Of a stretch of 62,887 bases of DNA, positions 33,138 to 42,799 are shown piece by piece; positions within the stretch are counted from its first letter, which is position 1, and the number at the start of each line of letters is the position of its first letter. Made by a program: the position numbers and the translations under genes. The stretch spans positions 2,316,459 through 2,379,345 of the forward strand of contig NZ_RDBP01000012.1 of the NCBI RefSeq assembly GCF_008042045.1. Reading direction: 5' to 3'. Source of the stretch: Streptomyces sp. T39. GTDB taxonomy: Bacteria > Actinomycetota > Actinomycetes > Streptomycetales > Streptomycetaceae. The notes below the pieces were generated by a model. The model worked only from the letters and a program-made list of their open reading frames with translations. It ran no database searches and was not told the origin of the DNA.

Positions 33138-34664
33138 ATGACGCGACCAGGCCCAAGACTCCACCCGTTCCGGCGCACGGCTGCCGCCGTCGCCGTCCTC
33201 GCCACCGTGCTCGGCGGCACCGGCGCAGCCACGGCGTCCGCGGCACCGGCCACCCCCGCGGCCGCGGCGTCCGTCCCGCTGCCGCCCGAACTGGAGGCCG
33301 TCCGCGCGGCGGAGGCCACCGCCCTCTACGGCAGCCCGGCCGAACGCCCGCTCGACCAGCGCAGGACGGCGCTGATCTCCCTGGGCGACAGCGAGATCTC
33401 CGGCGAGGGCGTCGGCACCTACGAACCGGGCACCGACGGGCCGGACAACTGGTGCCACCGCTCGCCCGAAGCGGCCGTCCACCGCACCGGCATCGCCGCC
33501 GACGTGACCTACAACGTCTCCTGCTCCGGCGCCCACACCGGAAACATCCGCATCGGCGGCTCCCGGCAGTACACCGACGAACCGGTCCAGAGCGACAGCC
33601 TCGCGATCAAGGCGCGCAACACCCGGATCACGATGGTCCTGCTCGTCGCGGGCGCCAACGACGACCTGCAGTTCGGCCCGGTCATGACCGACTGCGTCAC
33701 CCGCTACATCCTGCTCCAGGGCGCCTGCGCGCCGAAGTACGCCCCCGGCTGGCAGGCCCGTGTCGACGGTCTCGTGCCCAAGGTCGAGCAGACCGTGCGC
33801 GACCTGCGGACCGTGATGCGCGACGCCGGTTACGGGGACGGCGACTACAAGCTCGTGCTCATGGGCTACCCGAGCCCCATCGGCCCCGACTTCCGGGACA
33901 ACCCGTCCTTCCCCGGCAAGCTGATCTGCGGCGGCCTGGGCTACGACTCCGACACCACGTGGGGCCGCGACACGGCCGTCCCCGCCTTCGAACGCGGCAT
34001 GCGACGAGTCGCGCAGAGCACCGGAGCGGTCTACCTCGACAACTCACGCCTCTTCCACGGCCACGAGGTCTGCCACCAGGACGCCTGGGCCCGCGGCCTC
34101 TACATCGACCTCGGCAAACCCTTCCCGCCGGACGCCAACTCCGTCCGTCAGTCCTTCCACCCGAACGCGCGCGGCCACGCGGCCTTCGCGTCCTGCCTGA
34201 CCCAGCTGTACGACTCGGGCCTGCGGGAGGCGAGTTGCGCGGACGTCGCCTCCAGTGGCGCCCCGCGCCTGTTCCCGCTCGCCTGGGACGACGTCTACCG
34301 GCCGCTCAGGGCCGCCTCCGGCCTCTGCGCCGACGTCGAGGGCGCCGTCACGCGCAACGGCACCAGGACACTGGCCTGGGAGTGCCACGGCGGCCGCAAC
34401 CAGGGCTGGTGGCACGACACCGCCCGCGGCTCCCTCCACACGGAGCTGAGCCAGGACCGCTGCCTGGACGTGCCGGACTCCGCCTACCGCGCCGGCACCG
34501 CCCTGGTCCTGTGGGACTGCCACGGCGGCGCCAACCAGAGGTTCGTCCGCGACGGTTCGACCATCCGCCCGGCATCCGCCCCCGGCCTCTGCCTGACGGC
34601 CGCCTCCACCGCACCGCTCCGCCTCGCCTCCTGCGACGGATCCCCGGGGCAGCGCTTCGCCTAG
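33138..34664 (+). CDS. Secreted SGNH hydrolase with C-terminal ricin B lectin domain
   Basis: 508 residues from ATG 33138, with GGGGAGGCGC upstream. A signal peptide (MTRPGPRLHPFRRTAAAVAV) ends near residue 36. The GDSL/SGNH fold has ISLGDSEISGEGVG (Ser85), a Gly in CSGAHTGN, VAGANDD and the catalytic FHPNARGHAAF His. A ricin-type lectin domain occupies about residues 375-508, with three QxW-like repeats (RNQGWW, ANQRFV, GQRFA). It probably hydrolyses an ester in a polysaccharide or lipid, targeted by the lectin. It sits between the two fumarase genes with its own promoter. Confidence 0.9.
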   Translation: MTRPGPRLHPFRRTAAAVAVLATVLGGTGAATASAAPATPAAAASVPLPPELEAVRAAEATALYGSPAERPLDQRRTALISLGDSEISGEGVGTYEPGTDGPDNWCHRSPEAAVHRTGIAADVTYNVSCSGAHTGNIRIGGSRQYTDEPVQSDSLAIKARNTRITMVLLVAGANDDLQFGPVMTDCVTRYILLQGACAPKYAPGWQARVDGLVPKVEQTVRDLRTVMRDAGYGDGDYKLVLMGYPSPIGPDFRDNPSFPGKLICGGLGYDSDTTWGRDTAVPAFERGMRRVAQSTGAVYLDNSRLFHGHEVCHQDAWARGLYIDLGKPFPPDANSVRQSFHPNARGHAAFASCLTQLYDSGLREASCADVASSGAPRLFPLAWDDVYRPLRAASGLCADVEGAVTRNGTRTLAWECHGGRNQGWWHDTARGSLHTELSQDRCLDVPDSAYRAGTALVLWDCHGGANQRFVRDGSTIRPASAPGLCLTAASTAPLRLASCDGSPGQRFA

Positions 34665-34676
34665 GAGGCCGTCCAC

Positions 34677-34819
34677 TCGGGCGACTCGGGGCGGCTCCGG
34701 CCTCGCGCGGCGACCCGGGCTCCGTCCGGGGCTCGGGGTTCGCCCGGGTTTCGGGCGACTCCGGGCGAATCCTGCCTCGCCGGCGGCTGAGGGGCGCGGG
34801 TCCGGGGGCGGAGCCCCCG
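34677..34819. repeat. 30-bp direct repeat and hairpin downstream of the SGNH gene
   Basis: Bases 34677-34706 and 34751-34780 share 26 of 30 positions, starting TCGGGCGACTC and ending GCCTCGC. A hairpin CGGGGGC-GGA-GCCCCCG follows at 34803-34819. This lies in the convergent space between the SGNH and fumarase genes and may be terminator material or a dispersed repeat. Confidence 0.5.
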
Positions 34820-34917
34820 TAAGGCGTCGCGCCCGCGACGGCGCGACGCACGGGCCCGAGGGCCCCGGGGCGCGACCCGGGCCCCCGGGACCGCGGTTGC
34901 AGCGCCCCCCGGGGGTG

Positions 34918-36585
34918 CTACGCCAGCCCCGGCCCCCGCACCGGAATCGAGGTGAACGTGGGCGCCGGGGCCGGCTCCGTGAAGAAGTCGTTGCCCTTGT
35001 CGTCGACCACGATGAACGCGGGGAAGTCCTCGACCTCGATCCGCCACACCGCCTCCATGCCGAGCTCCTCGTACTCGACGACCTCGACCTTCTTGATGCA
35101 GTCCTGCGCCAGCCGCGCCGCCGGCCCGCCGATCGACCCCAGGTAGAACCCGCCGTGCGTCCCGCACGCGTCCGTCACCTGCTTCGAGCGGTTGCCCTTG
35201 GCGAGCATGATCTTCGAGCCGCCCGCGGCCTGGAACTGCTCCACGTAGGAGTCCATCCGGCCGGCCGTCGTCGGGCCGAAGGACCCGGACGCGTACCCCT
35301 CGGGCGTCTTCGCGGGCCCGGCGTAGTAGACCGGGTGGTCCTTCAGGTACTGCGGCATGTCCTCGCCCGCGTCCAGCCGCTCCTTGATCTTCGCGTGCGC
35401 GATGTCGCGCGCCACGACCAGCGGGCCGGTCAGCGAGAGACGGGTCTTCACCGGGTACTTGGACAGCTCCGCGAGCATCTCGTCCATCGGCCGGTTGAGG
35501 TCGATCCGGACGACGTCGCCCTCCTCGGCGAGGTGCTCGTCGGTGGTGTCGGGGAGGAAGCGCGCCGGGTCGGTCTCCAGCTGCTCCAGGAAGACGCCCT
35601 CGGCGGTGATCTTGGCGACGGCCTGGCGGTCCGCCGAGCAGGAGACGGCGATGGCGACGGGGAGCGAGGCGCCGTGCCGCGGCAGCCGCACCACCCGCAC
35701 GTCGTGGCAGAAGTACTTGCCGCCGAACTGCGCGCCGATCCCGATCTTCTGCGTCAGCTCGAAGACCTTCTTCTCCAGCTCCTCGTCGCGGAAGCCGTGG
35801 CCGAGCGCCGAGCCCTCGGACGGCAGCTCGTCGAGGTAGTGCGCGGAGGCGTACTTCGCGGTCTTCAGCGCGAACTCGGCCGAGGTGCCGCCGACGACGA
35901 TCGCGAGGTGGTAGGGCGGGCAGGCCGCGGTGCCGAGCGAGCGGATCTTCTCCTCCAGGAACCGCATCATGCTCGCCTCGTTGAGGACGGCCTTCGTCTC
36001 CTGGTAGAGGAAGGACTTGTTGGCCGAGCCGCCGCCCTTGGCCATGAAGAGGAACTTGTACGCACCGCCGTCGGTGGCGTACAGCTCGATCTGCGCGGGC
36101 AGGTTCGAGCCGGTGTTCTTCTCCTCCCACATGGTCAGCGGCGCCATCTGCGAGTAGCGCAGGTTCAGCTCGGTGTAGGCGTCGTAGATGCCGCGCGAGA
36201 GGGCTTCCTCGTCGCCGCCCTCGGTGAGCACGTTCTGGCCGCGCTTGCCCATGACGATCGCGGTGCCGGTGTCCTGGCACATGGGCAGGACGCCCGCGGC
36301 GGCGATGTTCGCGTTCTTCAGGAGGTCCAGCGCGACGAACTTGTCGTTGGACGACGCCTCGGGGTCGTCGATGATGCGGCGCAGCTGGGCGAGGTGGGCG
36401 GGGCGGAGGTAGTGCTGGATGTCGTGGATCGCCTCGGCGGCCAGCTTCCGCAGGGCCTCGGGCTCCACCGTGAGGAAGGTCCGCCCGTTCGCCTCGAAGG
36501 TGGCGACGCCCTCGGCGGTCACCAGCCGGTACGGGGTGGTGTCCTCGCCCAGCGGGAGCAGATCCGTATACGCGAACTCCGGCAT
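34918..36585 (-). CDS. fumB: Class I fumarate hydratase (4Fe-4S)
   Basis: 555 residues from ATG 36585. ATG 36594 would also fit the frame, but GAGG lies ten bases before 36585 and directly abuts the other. It performs the same reaction as FumC but needs an oxygen-sensitive [4Fe-4S] cluster; candidate ligands are the cysteines in [26 protein letters not shown] and the region around [10 protein letters not shown]. The C-terminal beta domain starts near LRI-type strand [14 protein letters not shown] and includes [11 protein letters not shown] and [17 protein letters not shown], typical of the fused alpha-beta enzyme. Symbol follows Streptomyces usage. Confidence 0.93.
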   Translation of the reverse strand: MPEFAYTDLLPLGEDTTPYRLVTAEGVATFEANGRTFLTVEPEALRKLAAEAIHDIQHYLRPAHLAQLRRIIDDPEASSNDKFVALDLLKNANIAAAGVLPMCQDTGTAIVMGKRGQNVLTEGGDEEALSRGIYDAYTELNLRYSQMAPLTMWEEKNTGSNLPAQIELYATDGGAYKFLFMAKGGGSANKSFLYQETKAVLNEASMMRFLEEKIRSLGTAACPPYHLAIVVGGTSAEFALKTAKYASAHYLDELPSEGSALGHGFRDEELEKKVFELTQKIGIGAQFGGKYFCHDVRVVRLPRHGASLPVAIAVSCSADRQAVAKITAEGVFLEQLETDPARFLPDTTDEHLAEEGDVVRIDLNRPMDEMLAELSKYPVKTRLSLTGPLVVARDIAHAKIKERLDAGEDMPQYLKDHPVYYAGPAKTPEGYASGSFGPTTAGRMDSYVEQFQAAGGSKIMLAKGNRSKQVTDACGTHGGFYLGSIGGPAARLAQDCIKKVEVVEYEELGMEAVWRIEVEDFPAFIVVDDKGNDFFTEPAPAPTFTSIPVRGPGLA

Positions 36586-36748
36586 TTCGCCCATTCCTCA
36601 CTTAGCAGACAGCAGCATGCCTCCGTCGGCAGCGCCATCCAGCGTAAGACTCCCCTGCGGCGCCGATCCTGTGAGGTAAGGCTCACTTCCCGGACCGGGA
36701 CCGCACGGGGGTGCGGAGCGCCCCCCGCGGTGGTGGTCGCAGGGGGCG

Positions 36749-36784
36749 CCGCGCATCGCCGGGCGACCGTCCGGCGATGCGCGG
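36749..36784 (-). terminator. Hairpin downstream of the subtilase remnant
   Basis: A perfect 14-bp stem, CCGCGCATCGCCGG and complement, 8-nt loop. It lies 54 bp past the stop of the minus-strand remnant. Confidence 0.75.
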
Positions 36785-36837
36785 TCCGGCGCCGGCGGCC
36801 GTCCCCCGCCGGCCGTCCGAAGCCCGGCGGCCGTCCG

Positions 36838-37005
36838 CTAGCCGGTGATCGTCGCCGTCAGCCGGAAGGCGGTGGCGAAGACCGGGGACGTACGGCGGGA
36901 CTCGACGACCAGCTCCCACACACCGGCGGCCGGCGCCTCGTACGTGCGGGTGGCCGGGTCGCGGCCGTTGCCGTCGAGGTAGTGGGCGTAGCAGGAGAGG
37001 CTGCC
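36838..37005 (-). pseudogene. C-terminal remnant of an S8 (subtilisin-like) peptidase
   Basis: Only the last 55 codons look like protein: SCYAHYLDGNGRDPATRTY, then GVWELVVESRRTSPVFATAF and a LTATITG end. This is the usual closing segment of large secreted Streptomyces S8 peptidases, where a fibronectin-like domain ends in GVWE-VVESRRTS. Upstream the frame stays open but is Gly/Arg/Pro-rich and has no protease domain, no signal peptide and no start site. The gene is therefore a deletion remnant. Confidence 0.65.
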
Positions 37006-37215
37006 CGGTGCCGCTCCCGCCGGACCGGGGCGCCGGCCGCCCCCGGCCCGACCCTGCCCGAGGCCGGGCGGCGGGGAACGCCCGTGGGGAGGCGGTTTCC
37101 CGCCTGGCCGGTATGCGCCGGCGTGGCCCGCGCGGCGGCCGGATCCGGCCGCCCGGACGCGATGCCCGGGCGCCATCCCTGGTCGCGATCTATCGCGTTT
37201 CGCTAGGCTGGTCAC

Positions 37216-37896
37216 GTGGACCTCGAGAAGCAGCCCCAGAAGTCGGCCGTCCGCGCCGAGACCGCCCGTCCCGAACAGGCCATGCGGGCGTCGGACGCCG
37301 ACCGCGACCGGATCGCCGACATCCTGCGGGACGCTCTCGCCGAGGGGCGGCTCGACGCCGAGGAGCACTCCGAACGCATCGACGCGGTCTACCGCGCGAA
37401 GACCCTCGGCGAGCTCGAACCGCTCGTGAGCGACCTCCCGTCGGACGGGCGCGGCGCCGCCTCCCCGTACGGCGCAGGCGTGCGGGCGCCCGAGGACGAC
37501 GAGGCCGGCGGTCCCGCGGACAACGTGGTCGCCGTCTTCTCCAGCGCGACCCGCAAGGGCCGTTGGAGCGTGGGCCGCCGCACCAACGCCTTCTCGCTCT
37601 TCGGCAGCGTCGAGATCGACCTCACCGAGGCGATGTTCCGCCAGCGCCTCACGGTGATCAACGCGACCTCGATCTTCGGCAACGTCGAGATCCGCGTCCC
37701 GGAGAACATCACCCTGCGCGGCAGCGGCACCGGCATCTTCGGCAACTTCGAGGTGGTGCACCTGGAGGCCGCCGACCCCCAGGCGCCCGTGGTCGTCGTC
37801 AACGGGTACGCGGTTCTGGGCAATATCGAGGCCAGGCCCAAGCGCGGCCGCCTGATCGCCGACCTCCACGCCCGCCTGCGCAAACACCTCGGCTGA
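37216..37896 (+). CDS. DUF1707 / LiaF-like cell-envelope protein
   Basis: 226 residues from GTG 37216, seven bases after a -10 box TAGGCT (37204-37209), so probably leaderless. Residues about 24-77 form a DUF1707 domain (MRASDADRDRIADILRDAL then LDAEEHSERIDAVYRAKTL), a short helical module common in actinobacteria. The C-terminal half resembles the LiaF / cell-wall-active antibiotics response domain: SLFGSVEIDL, ATSIFGNVEIRVPENI and GYAVLGNIEARPKRG are repeated beta turns. No membrane segment is visible. A role in envelope stress sensing is inferred from the LiaF resemblance. Confidence 0.85.
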   Translation: MDLEKQPQKSAVRAETARPEQAMRASDADRDRIADILRDALAEGRLDAEEHSERIDAVYRAKTLGELEPLVSDLPSDGRGAASPYGAGVRAPEDDEAGGPADNVVAVFSSATRKGRWSVGRRTNAFSLFGSVEIDLTEAMFRQRLTVINATSIFGNVEIRVPENITLRGSGTGIFGNFEVVHLEAADPQAPVVVVNGYAVLGNIEARPKRGRLIADLHARLRKHLG

Positions 37897-38050
37897 CGGC
37901 CCGGCGCGCATACGGCACTTCGCGCCGTCCGCGCGCCGGGCGGGGGCCGGCGCACCGGACGGCGGCGCCACTCAGTGCATAGGCGTGCGCACAGCGGGTA
38001 GGGACTGCTGCATCGTCTCTCGCTCGCGAATCCGTCGTCAGGAGTAGACC

Positions 38051-38404
38051 GTGCTGCAACTGCCGCATCAGTCCCTGAAGGTAGCCGCCGTTCCGCCTCA
38101 GCGCGTCCCGGCTCGGGAGGACGATGCCGGCCCCTGGCACGCGGAGGCGGTGTGCCGCCGCGACGAGGCCGGACTCTTCTTCGCCCCGTCCAAGGAGCCC
38201 ACGGCCGCACGGCTGGCACGGGAGGAGGCGGCCAAGCGCGTCTGTGCCCGCTGCCCCGTGATGGTCGAGTGCCGCGAGCACGCTCTGCTCCAGCCGGAGC
38301 CGTACGGCGTGTGGGGCGGGCTCACGGCGGCTGAGCGCCGCGTGGTCCTGGCCCGTAGGCGCCGGCGGGAGGTCGAGCTGAAGAAGTCCCCGTCCGCCGC
38401 CTGA
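38051..38404 (+). CDS. wblI: WhiB-family iron-sulfur regulator
   Basis: 117 residues from GTG 38051, preceded by GGAGTAGACC. The four cluster cysteines are present: EAVCRRDEAG, then RVCARCPVMVEC (CxxCx5C). The GVWGG turn and a basic C-terminal tail (ARRRRREVELKK) complete the WhiB fold, which binds a [4Fe-4S] cluster and the primary sigma factor. The symbol is proposed because wblI lies beside glpX and the fumarase genes in the S. coelicolor order that this window follows; that is from memory of the order and not shown by the sequence. Confidence 0.88.
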   Translation: MLQLPHQSLKVAAVPPQRVPAREDDAGPWHAEAVCRRDEAGLFFAPSKEPTAARLAREEAAKRVCARCPVMVECREHALLQPEPYGVWGGLTAAERRVVLARRRRREVELKKSPSAA

Positions 38405-38495
38405 CGCACCTCGGCCGGCGCGTCACGGGCTCGCCGGCCCCGCGGCCCGCCGGACGACGTCCGCCCGACGACGACGGCCGCCCGGCGCCCGCCTG

Positions 38496-38570
38496 ACGAC
38501 GCCGACGGACGCACCCGCCCGAGGAACGGCGGACGAGGAGCGGCGACGAGGAACGGCGACGAGAACGACA
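38496..38570. repeat. Short GACGAGGAACGGC-type direct repeats
   Basis: Four to five degenerate copies of (G)ACGAG(G)A(A)CGGC lie between the WhiB and glpX genes, immediately before the glpX terminator. Function unknown; could be slippage. Confidence 0.4.
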
Positions 38571-38602
38571 AGAGGCGCCCCTCCGCACAAAGGGGCGCCT
38601 CT
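38571..38602 (-). terminator. Terminator downstream of glpX
   Basis: A perfect 12-bp stem AGAGGCGCCCCT with its complement and loop CCGCACAA, between convergent genes whiB-like and glpX. Confidence 0.85.
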
Positions 38603-38623
38603 CGTGCCGTCCGCGGCCGGGTC

Positions 38624-39655
38624 CTACTGGGCGCGGTCGAAGTCGATCTGGCTGTAGGCCCGCAGCTTCGACAGGCGGTGGGTCGAGTCGATCTGGCGGA
38701 TCGTGCCCGACTTGGAGCGCATCACGAGCGACTGGGTGGTCGCCGTCTCGGCCCGGTAGCGCACACCGCGCAGCAGTTCGCCGTCGGTGATGCCGGTGGC
38801 GACGAAGAAGACGTTCTCGCCGCTCACCAGGTCGTCGGTGGACAGCACCCGGTCGAGGTCGTGCCCGGCGTCGATCGCCCGCGCCCGCTCCTCGTCGTCC
38901 TTCGGCCACAGCTTGCCCTGGATGACGCCGCCGAGGCACTTGATGGCGCAGGCCGAGATGATGCCCTCGGGCGTGCCGCCGATGCCGAGGAGCAGGTCGA
39001 CGCCGGTGCCCTCCTTGACGGCCATGATGGAGCCCGCGACGTCGCCGTCGGAGATGAACTTGATCCGGGCGCCCGTCTCGCGGATCTCCTTGACGATGCC
39101 CTCGTGGCGGGGGCGGTCGAGGATGACGACCGTGACGTCCTCGGGCGAGGAGTGCTTGGCCTTGGCGACGCGGCGGATGTTCACGGACACGGGGGCGTTG
39201 ATGTCCACGTAGTCGGCGGCCTCGGGGCCGGTGACCAGCTTGTCCATGTAGAACACCGCGGACGGGTCGAACATGGTGCCCCGGTCGGCCGCCGCCAGTA
39301 CCGCGATGGCGTTCGGCATGCCCTTGGCGGTGAGCGTGGTGCCGTCGATGGGGTCCACGGCGATGTCGCACTCGGCGCCGGTGCCGTCGCCGATGCGCTC
39401 GCCGTTGAACAGCATCGGCGCCTCGTCCTTCTCGCCCTCGCCGATGACGACGACGCCGTTCATCGAGACGGTCGAGACGAGGGTTCGCATGGCCTTGACC
39501 GCCGCACCGTCGGCGCCGTTCTTCTCGCCGCGGCCCACCCAGCGGCCGGCCGCCATGGCGGCGGCCTCGGTGACACGGACGAGCTCCAGGGCGAGGTTGC
39601 GGTCGGGGGCCTCGGGAGAGACCTCGAGCGGGGACGGCAGTTGATGCTCGGTCAT
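38624..39655 (-). CDS. glpX: Fructose-1,6-bisphosphatase class II
   Basis: 343 residues. It hydrolyses fructose 1,6-bisphosphate in gluconeogenesis. Metal- and phosphate-binding motifs are [28 protein letters not shown] and [20 protein letters not shown], as in GlpX enzymes. The N-terminal [20 protein letters not shown] helix is typical. Many actinobacteria have this as their only fructose bisphosphatase. It is divergent from the DUF4245 gene, 127 bp away. Confidence 0.95.
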   Translation of the reverse strand: MTEHQLPSPLEVSPEAPDRNLALELVRVTEAAAMAAGRWVGRGEKNGADGAAVKAMRTLVSTVSMNGVVVIGEGEKDEAPMLFNGERIGDGTGAECDIAVDPIDGTTLTAKGMPNAIAVLAAADRGTMFDPSAVFYMDKLVTGPEAADYVDINAPVSVNIRRVAKAKHSSPEDVTVVILDRPRHEGIVKEIRETGARIKFISDGDVAGSIMAVKEGTGVDLLLGIGGTPEGIISACAIKCLGGVIQGKLWPKDDEERARAIDAGHDLDRVLSTDDLVSGENVFFVATGITDGELLRGVRYRAETATTQSLVMRSKSGTIRQIDSTHRLSKLRAYSQIDFDRAQ

Positions 39656-39782
39656 CGGAGCGCACCTTTCTGTACGACGCGACGGCCGTAATAGGAGGGT
39701 GGTGCGACTCTATCGGTAGATCGACATATTGAGCAGAGGGGCCCACGTTTGAGCGCGGATGCCGGATGCGACCATAGGGGAC

Positions 39783-40340
39783 GTGGCAGGTATGCGAGGC
39801 AGACAGACGGTCCGGGGCATGTTCCAGTCGATGGCGGTGATCGGCGTCGTCGTGGCGGGCATCTACATGCTGGTCCCGCACGACGAGAAGGCCGACCCGA
39901 TCAAGCCCGTCGACTACCGGGTGGAGCTCCTGACCGCCCAGCGCGCGGCGCCGTACCCGGTGGCCGCGCCCGAGGGCCTGCGCGGCGGGTGGCGCACCAC
40001 GTCGGTGACGTTCGACGGCGCCGACGACCACGCCTGGCACCTCGGCTTCCTCGACCCGGACACGCAGTACGTGGCGGTCGAGCAGTCCACCGCACAGCCG
40101 GCGGAGAAGTACGTGCGCAAGGTCACGCGGCACGCGGAGAAGACCTCCGCGACGCAGGAGATCCGCGGCGAGACCTGGCAGCGCTGGGACGGTCCGAAGT
40201 ACGACGCGCTGGTGCGCACCGCCGACGGGGCGACCACGGTGGTCATGGGCACGGCCTCGCCGGAACGCCTGACGGAGATGGCGCAGGCGCTCGTCGCCGG
40301 GTCCGCCGCCTCCCCGTCCCCGTCCGCCAAGGGGTCCTGA
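39783..40340 (+). CDS. DUF4245 membrane-anchored protein
   Basis: 185 residues from GTG 39783, with AGGGGAC immediately upstream (ATG 39792 possible). One N-terminal membrane helix (MAVIGVVVAGIYMLV) anchors an extracellular domain. The DUF4245 core includes GLRGGWRTTSVTFDGADDHAWHLG, then EQSTAQPAEKYV and ETWQRW. It ends in a Ser/Pro-rich tail. Function unknown. In Streptomyces the family is encoded beside glpX and exonuclease VII, as here. A strong terminator follows. Confidence 0.88.
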   Translation: MAGMRGRQTVRGMFQSMAVIGVVVAGIYMLVPHDEKADPIKPVDYRVELLTAQRAAPYPVAAPEGLRGGWRTTSVTFDGADDHAWHLGFLDPDTQYVAVEQSTAQPAEKYVRKVTRHAEKTSATQEIRGETWQRWDGPKYDALVRTADGATTVVMGTASPERLTEMAQALVAGSAASPSPSAKGS

Positions 40341-40389
40341 GCCCGCCCGCCGGGGCGCCTTCCCGCCCCGGCCGCCCGTGCCGTACGGC

Positions 40390-40428
40390 GAAGGCCGCCG
40401 CCCCGGAGATCCGGGTGCGGCGGCCTTC
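40390..40428. terminator. Bidirectional terminator after the DUF4245 gene
   Basis: An 11-bp stem GAAGGCCGCCG with complement, extended by CCCGGA/TCCGGG inside. It lies between convergent genes. Confidence 0.85.
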
Positions 40429-40444
40429 GTGCGCGCGGGGCGGC

Positions 40445-41035
40445 TCAGACGGTGGTGACGACCTGCTCGTACGACAGGCGCGGGGAGCGGGGGAACCAGG
40501 CGTCCTCGGCGGGCTTGCCGATGTTGACGACCATCAGCGGGGTGTGGTCGCCGTCCAGGAACTCCTTCTGGATGCCGGCGGCGTCGTAGCCCGTCATCGG
40601 GCCGGCGGCCAGGCCGGCGGCGCGGATGCCGAGGATGAAGTAGGCGGCCTGGAGGGAGGCGTTGACCACGGCGGCCGACTCGCGGACCGGGCGCTCGCCG
40701 AAGAAGACGTCCTTCGCCTGCGGGAAGTGCGGGAACAGCGTCGGCAGCTCCTCGTGGAACTCGTTGTCCGCGGCGAGGATCGCGACCAGCGGGGCGGCGG
40801 CCGTCTTGGCGCGGTTGCCCTCGGCCAGGTGGGACACCAGGCGCTCGCGGGCCTCCGGGGAGCGGACGAGCACGACGCGCAGCGGGGTCTGGTTGAAGGC
40901 CGTCGGGCCGTACTTGACCAGGTCGTAGATCGCCTGGACCTGCTCGTCGGTCACCGGCTCGTCGGTGAACGCGTTCGCGGTGCGGGCCTCGCGGAACAGC
41001 AGGTCCTGGGCGGCGGGGTCAAGAACGAGGGACAT
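40445..41035 (-). CDS. Nitroreductase family protein, malonic semialdehyde reductase (RutE/HadB) type
   Basis: 196 residues from ATG 41035. It is an FMN-dependent NAD(P)H oxidoreductase. The flavin-binding pattern is ARTANAFTDEPVT, YGPTAFNQTPLRVVLV and LQAAYFILGIRAAGLAAGPM, which fits the RutE subgroup (AxxxxF..VPTAFN-like motif). The C-terminus VVNIGKPAEDAWFPRSPRLSY also fits. Substrate cannot be told from sequence; RutE reduces malonic semialdehyde. Upstream, an AT-rich stretch TAGATTAAAGTTCAACTAAA (41095-41114) may hold the promoter or an operator. Confidence 0.85.
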   Translation of the reverse strand: MSLVLDPAAQDLLFREARTANAFTDEPVTDEQVQAIYDLVKYGPTAFNQTPLRVVLVRSPEARERLVSHLAEGNRAKTAAAPLVAILAADNEFHEELPTLFPHFPQAKDVFFGERPVRESAAVVNASLQAAYFILGIRAAGLAAGPMTGYDAAGIQKEFLDGDHTPLMVVNIGKPAEDAWFPRSPRLSYEQVVTTV

Positions 41036-41183
41036 GGGAACCTTCCGGGGACGGTTAATGGGCCAACCAACTACCGCTTCACCGTACCGCAAGTAGATTA
41101 AAGTTCAACTAAAGCGCGGCTCTGGTGACCCGACTCACACTCCCCGCCCCGCCCGCCGTCCCCGCCGGACCCGGCCATGAGCC

Positions 41184-41417
41184 CTACCGGCCGCCGTCGT
41201 CCCCGTCCGGCTCCGCTTCCGCCAGTGCGGCGTCGAGGCGCGCCCGCGCCCCCTCCAGCCAGTGCCGGCAGACCTTCGCCAGCTCCTCCCCGCGCTCCCA
41301 CAGGGCGAGCGACTCCTCCAGCGTCGTGCCGCCCGCCTCCAGCCGGCGCACGACCTCGATCAGCTCGTCCCGCGCCTGCTCGTAGCCGAGCGCGGCCTCT
41401 TCCGTCCTGGCAGCCAT
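41184..41417 (-). CDS. xseB: Exodeoxyribonuclease VII small subunit
   Basis: 77 residues from ATG 41417. It is the small helical subunit that forms the coiled-coil stem of exonuclease VII, which degrades single-stranded DNA. The family pattern is [21 protein letters not shown], then [18 protein letters not shown]. It lies 103 bp downstream of xseA on the same strand, probably as an operon. Confidence 0.92.
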   Translation of the reverse strand: MAARTEEAALGYEQARDELIEVVRRLEAGGTTLEESLALWERGEELAKVCRHWLEGARARLDAALAEAEPDGDDGGR

Positions 41418-41520
41418 GCGATCCACCCTAAGTCGAGCCTGCAATGTGAAAACGGCGGCGCCGTCGCGCGGCCGGGAGACACCCGCCGCGCGGACGCCCG
41501 CCCCCGAGCGCCCCGCCCGG

Positions 41521-42729
41521 TCAGTCGTCGACGCGCACCGCGAACTCGCCGTGCGCGACCCTGGCGCGCAGCGCGTCCCCCGCGGCCACCTCGTCGGGCG
41601 AGCGCACCACGGCGCCGTCCGCGCGCTGGAGGACGGCGTACCCGCGCTCCATCGTGGCGGCCGGCGACAGCGAGACCACCCGTGCCCTGGTGTGCGACAG
41701 CTCCGAGTCCGCACGGTCCAGCAGATGCCCGAAGACCCGCCGGCCCCGCGCCAGCAGCGCGTCCACCTCGTCCTCGCGCTGCTCCACCATCCGCTGCGGG
41801 TGCTCCATGCACGGCCGCGCCAGCGCGTGGGCGAGGCCGCGCTCCTCGCGCTCCAGCAGCCCCTCCACCGTGCGCAGGGCGCGGCGACGCAGCTGCCGCA
41901 CCCGCTCCAGCTCCTCGCCGACGTCCGGCACGACCTTCTTCGCCGCGTCCGTCGGCGTGGACGCCCGCAGGTCCGCCACCAGGTCCAGCAGCGGCGCGTC
42001 CGGCTCGTGGCCGATGGCCGAGACGACCGGGGTCGTGCAGCCGGCCACCGCGCGCACCAGCTGCTCGTCGGAGAACGGCAGCAGGTCCTCCACGCTGCCG
42101 CCGCCCCGGGCCACGATGATCACGTCCACCTCGGGGTGCTCGTCCAGCTCCTTGACCGCCTGGACGACCTGGGTGACCGCGTGCACCCCCTGCACGGCCA
42201 CGTTGCGCACCTCGAAGCGGACGTGCGGCCAGCGCCTGCGCGCGTTCTCCAGGACGTCCCGCTCGGCGGCGGACGCCCGGCCGCACACCAGGCCGACCCG
42301 GTGCGGCAGGAACGGCAGCGCCCGTTTGCGGTCCGCCGCGAACAGACCCTCCGCACCGAGCGACCGCTTCAACTGCTCCAGCCGCGCCAGCAGTTCACCG
42401 ATGCCGACCGGTTTGATCTCCGTCGCCCGCAGCGAGAGCTGCCCCCGCGGCGCGTACCACTCCGGCTTGGCGAGCACCACGACCCGCGCCCCCTCGGTGA
42501 CCACGTCCGCCACCGCGTCGAAGACCTGGCGGTAGCAGGTCACCCCGACCGAGATGTCGTACGACGGGTCCCGCAGCGTCAGGAAGACGACCCCGGCGCC
42601 CGGACGGCGCGACAGCTGGGTGATCTGCCCCTCGACCCACACCGCCCCGAGGCGGTCGATCCACCCTCCGATGAGCCGCGAGACCTCGCCGACGGGCAGG
42701 GGCGCTTCCGCGGACGTGTTGAGAGCCAT
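41521..42729 (-). CDS. xseA: Exodeoxyribonuclease VII large subunit
   Basis: 402 residues from ATG 42729. An N-terminal OB fold ([25 protein letters not shown]) is followed by the catalytic domain with [38 protein letters not shown] and [23 protein letters not shown]. It cleaves single-stranded DNA from both ends in repair. One family difference: the SAIGHE-D-PL-D motif, usually SAVGHE-D-P, is fully kept. It forms an operon with xseB. Confidence 0.93.
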   Translation of the reverse strand: MALNTSAEAPLPVGEVSRLIGGWIDRLGAVWVEGQITQLSRRPGAGVVFLTLRDPSYDISVGVTCYRQVFDAVADVVTEGARVVVLAKPEWYAPRGQLSLRATEIKPVGIGELLARLEQLKRSLGAEGLFAADRKRALPFLPHRVGLVCGRASAAERDVLENARRRWPHVRFEVRNVAVQGVHAVTQVVQAVKELDEHPEVDVIIVARGGGSVEDLLPFSDEQLVRAVAGCTTPVVSAIGHEPDAPLLDLVADLRASTPTDAAKKVVPDVGEELERVRQLRRRALRTVEGLLEREERGLAHALARPCMEHPQRMVEQREDEVDALLARGRRVFGHLLDRADSELSHTRARVVSLSPAATMERGYAVLQRADGAVVRSPDEVAAGDALRARVAHGEFAVRVDD

Positions 42730-42799
42730 ACGGGCGAGGGTAACGGCCCGCTCCGACATCGCCGCCGATCCGGACCGCCCGCCGCCCGCCCCGGCCCTC

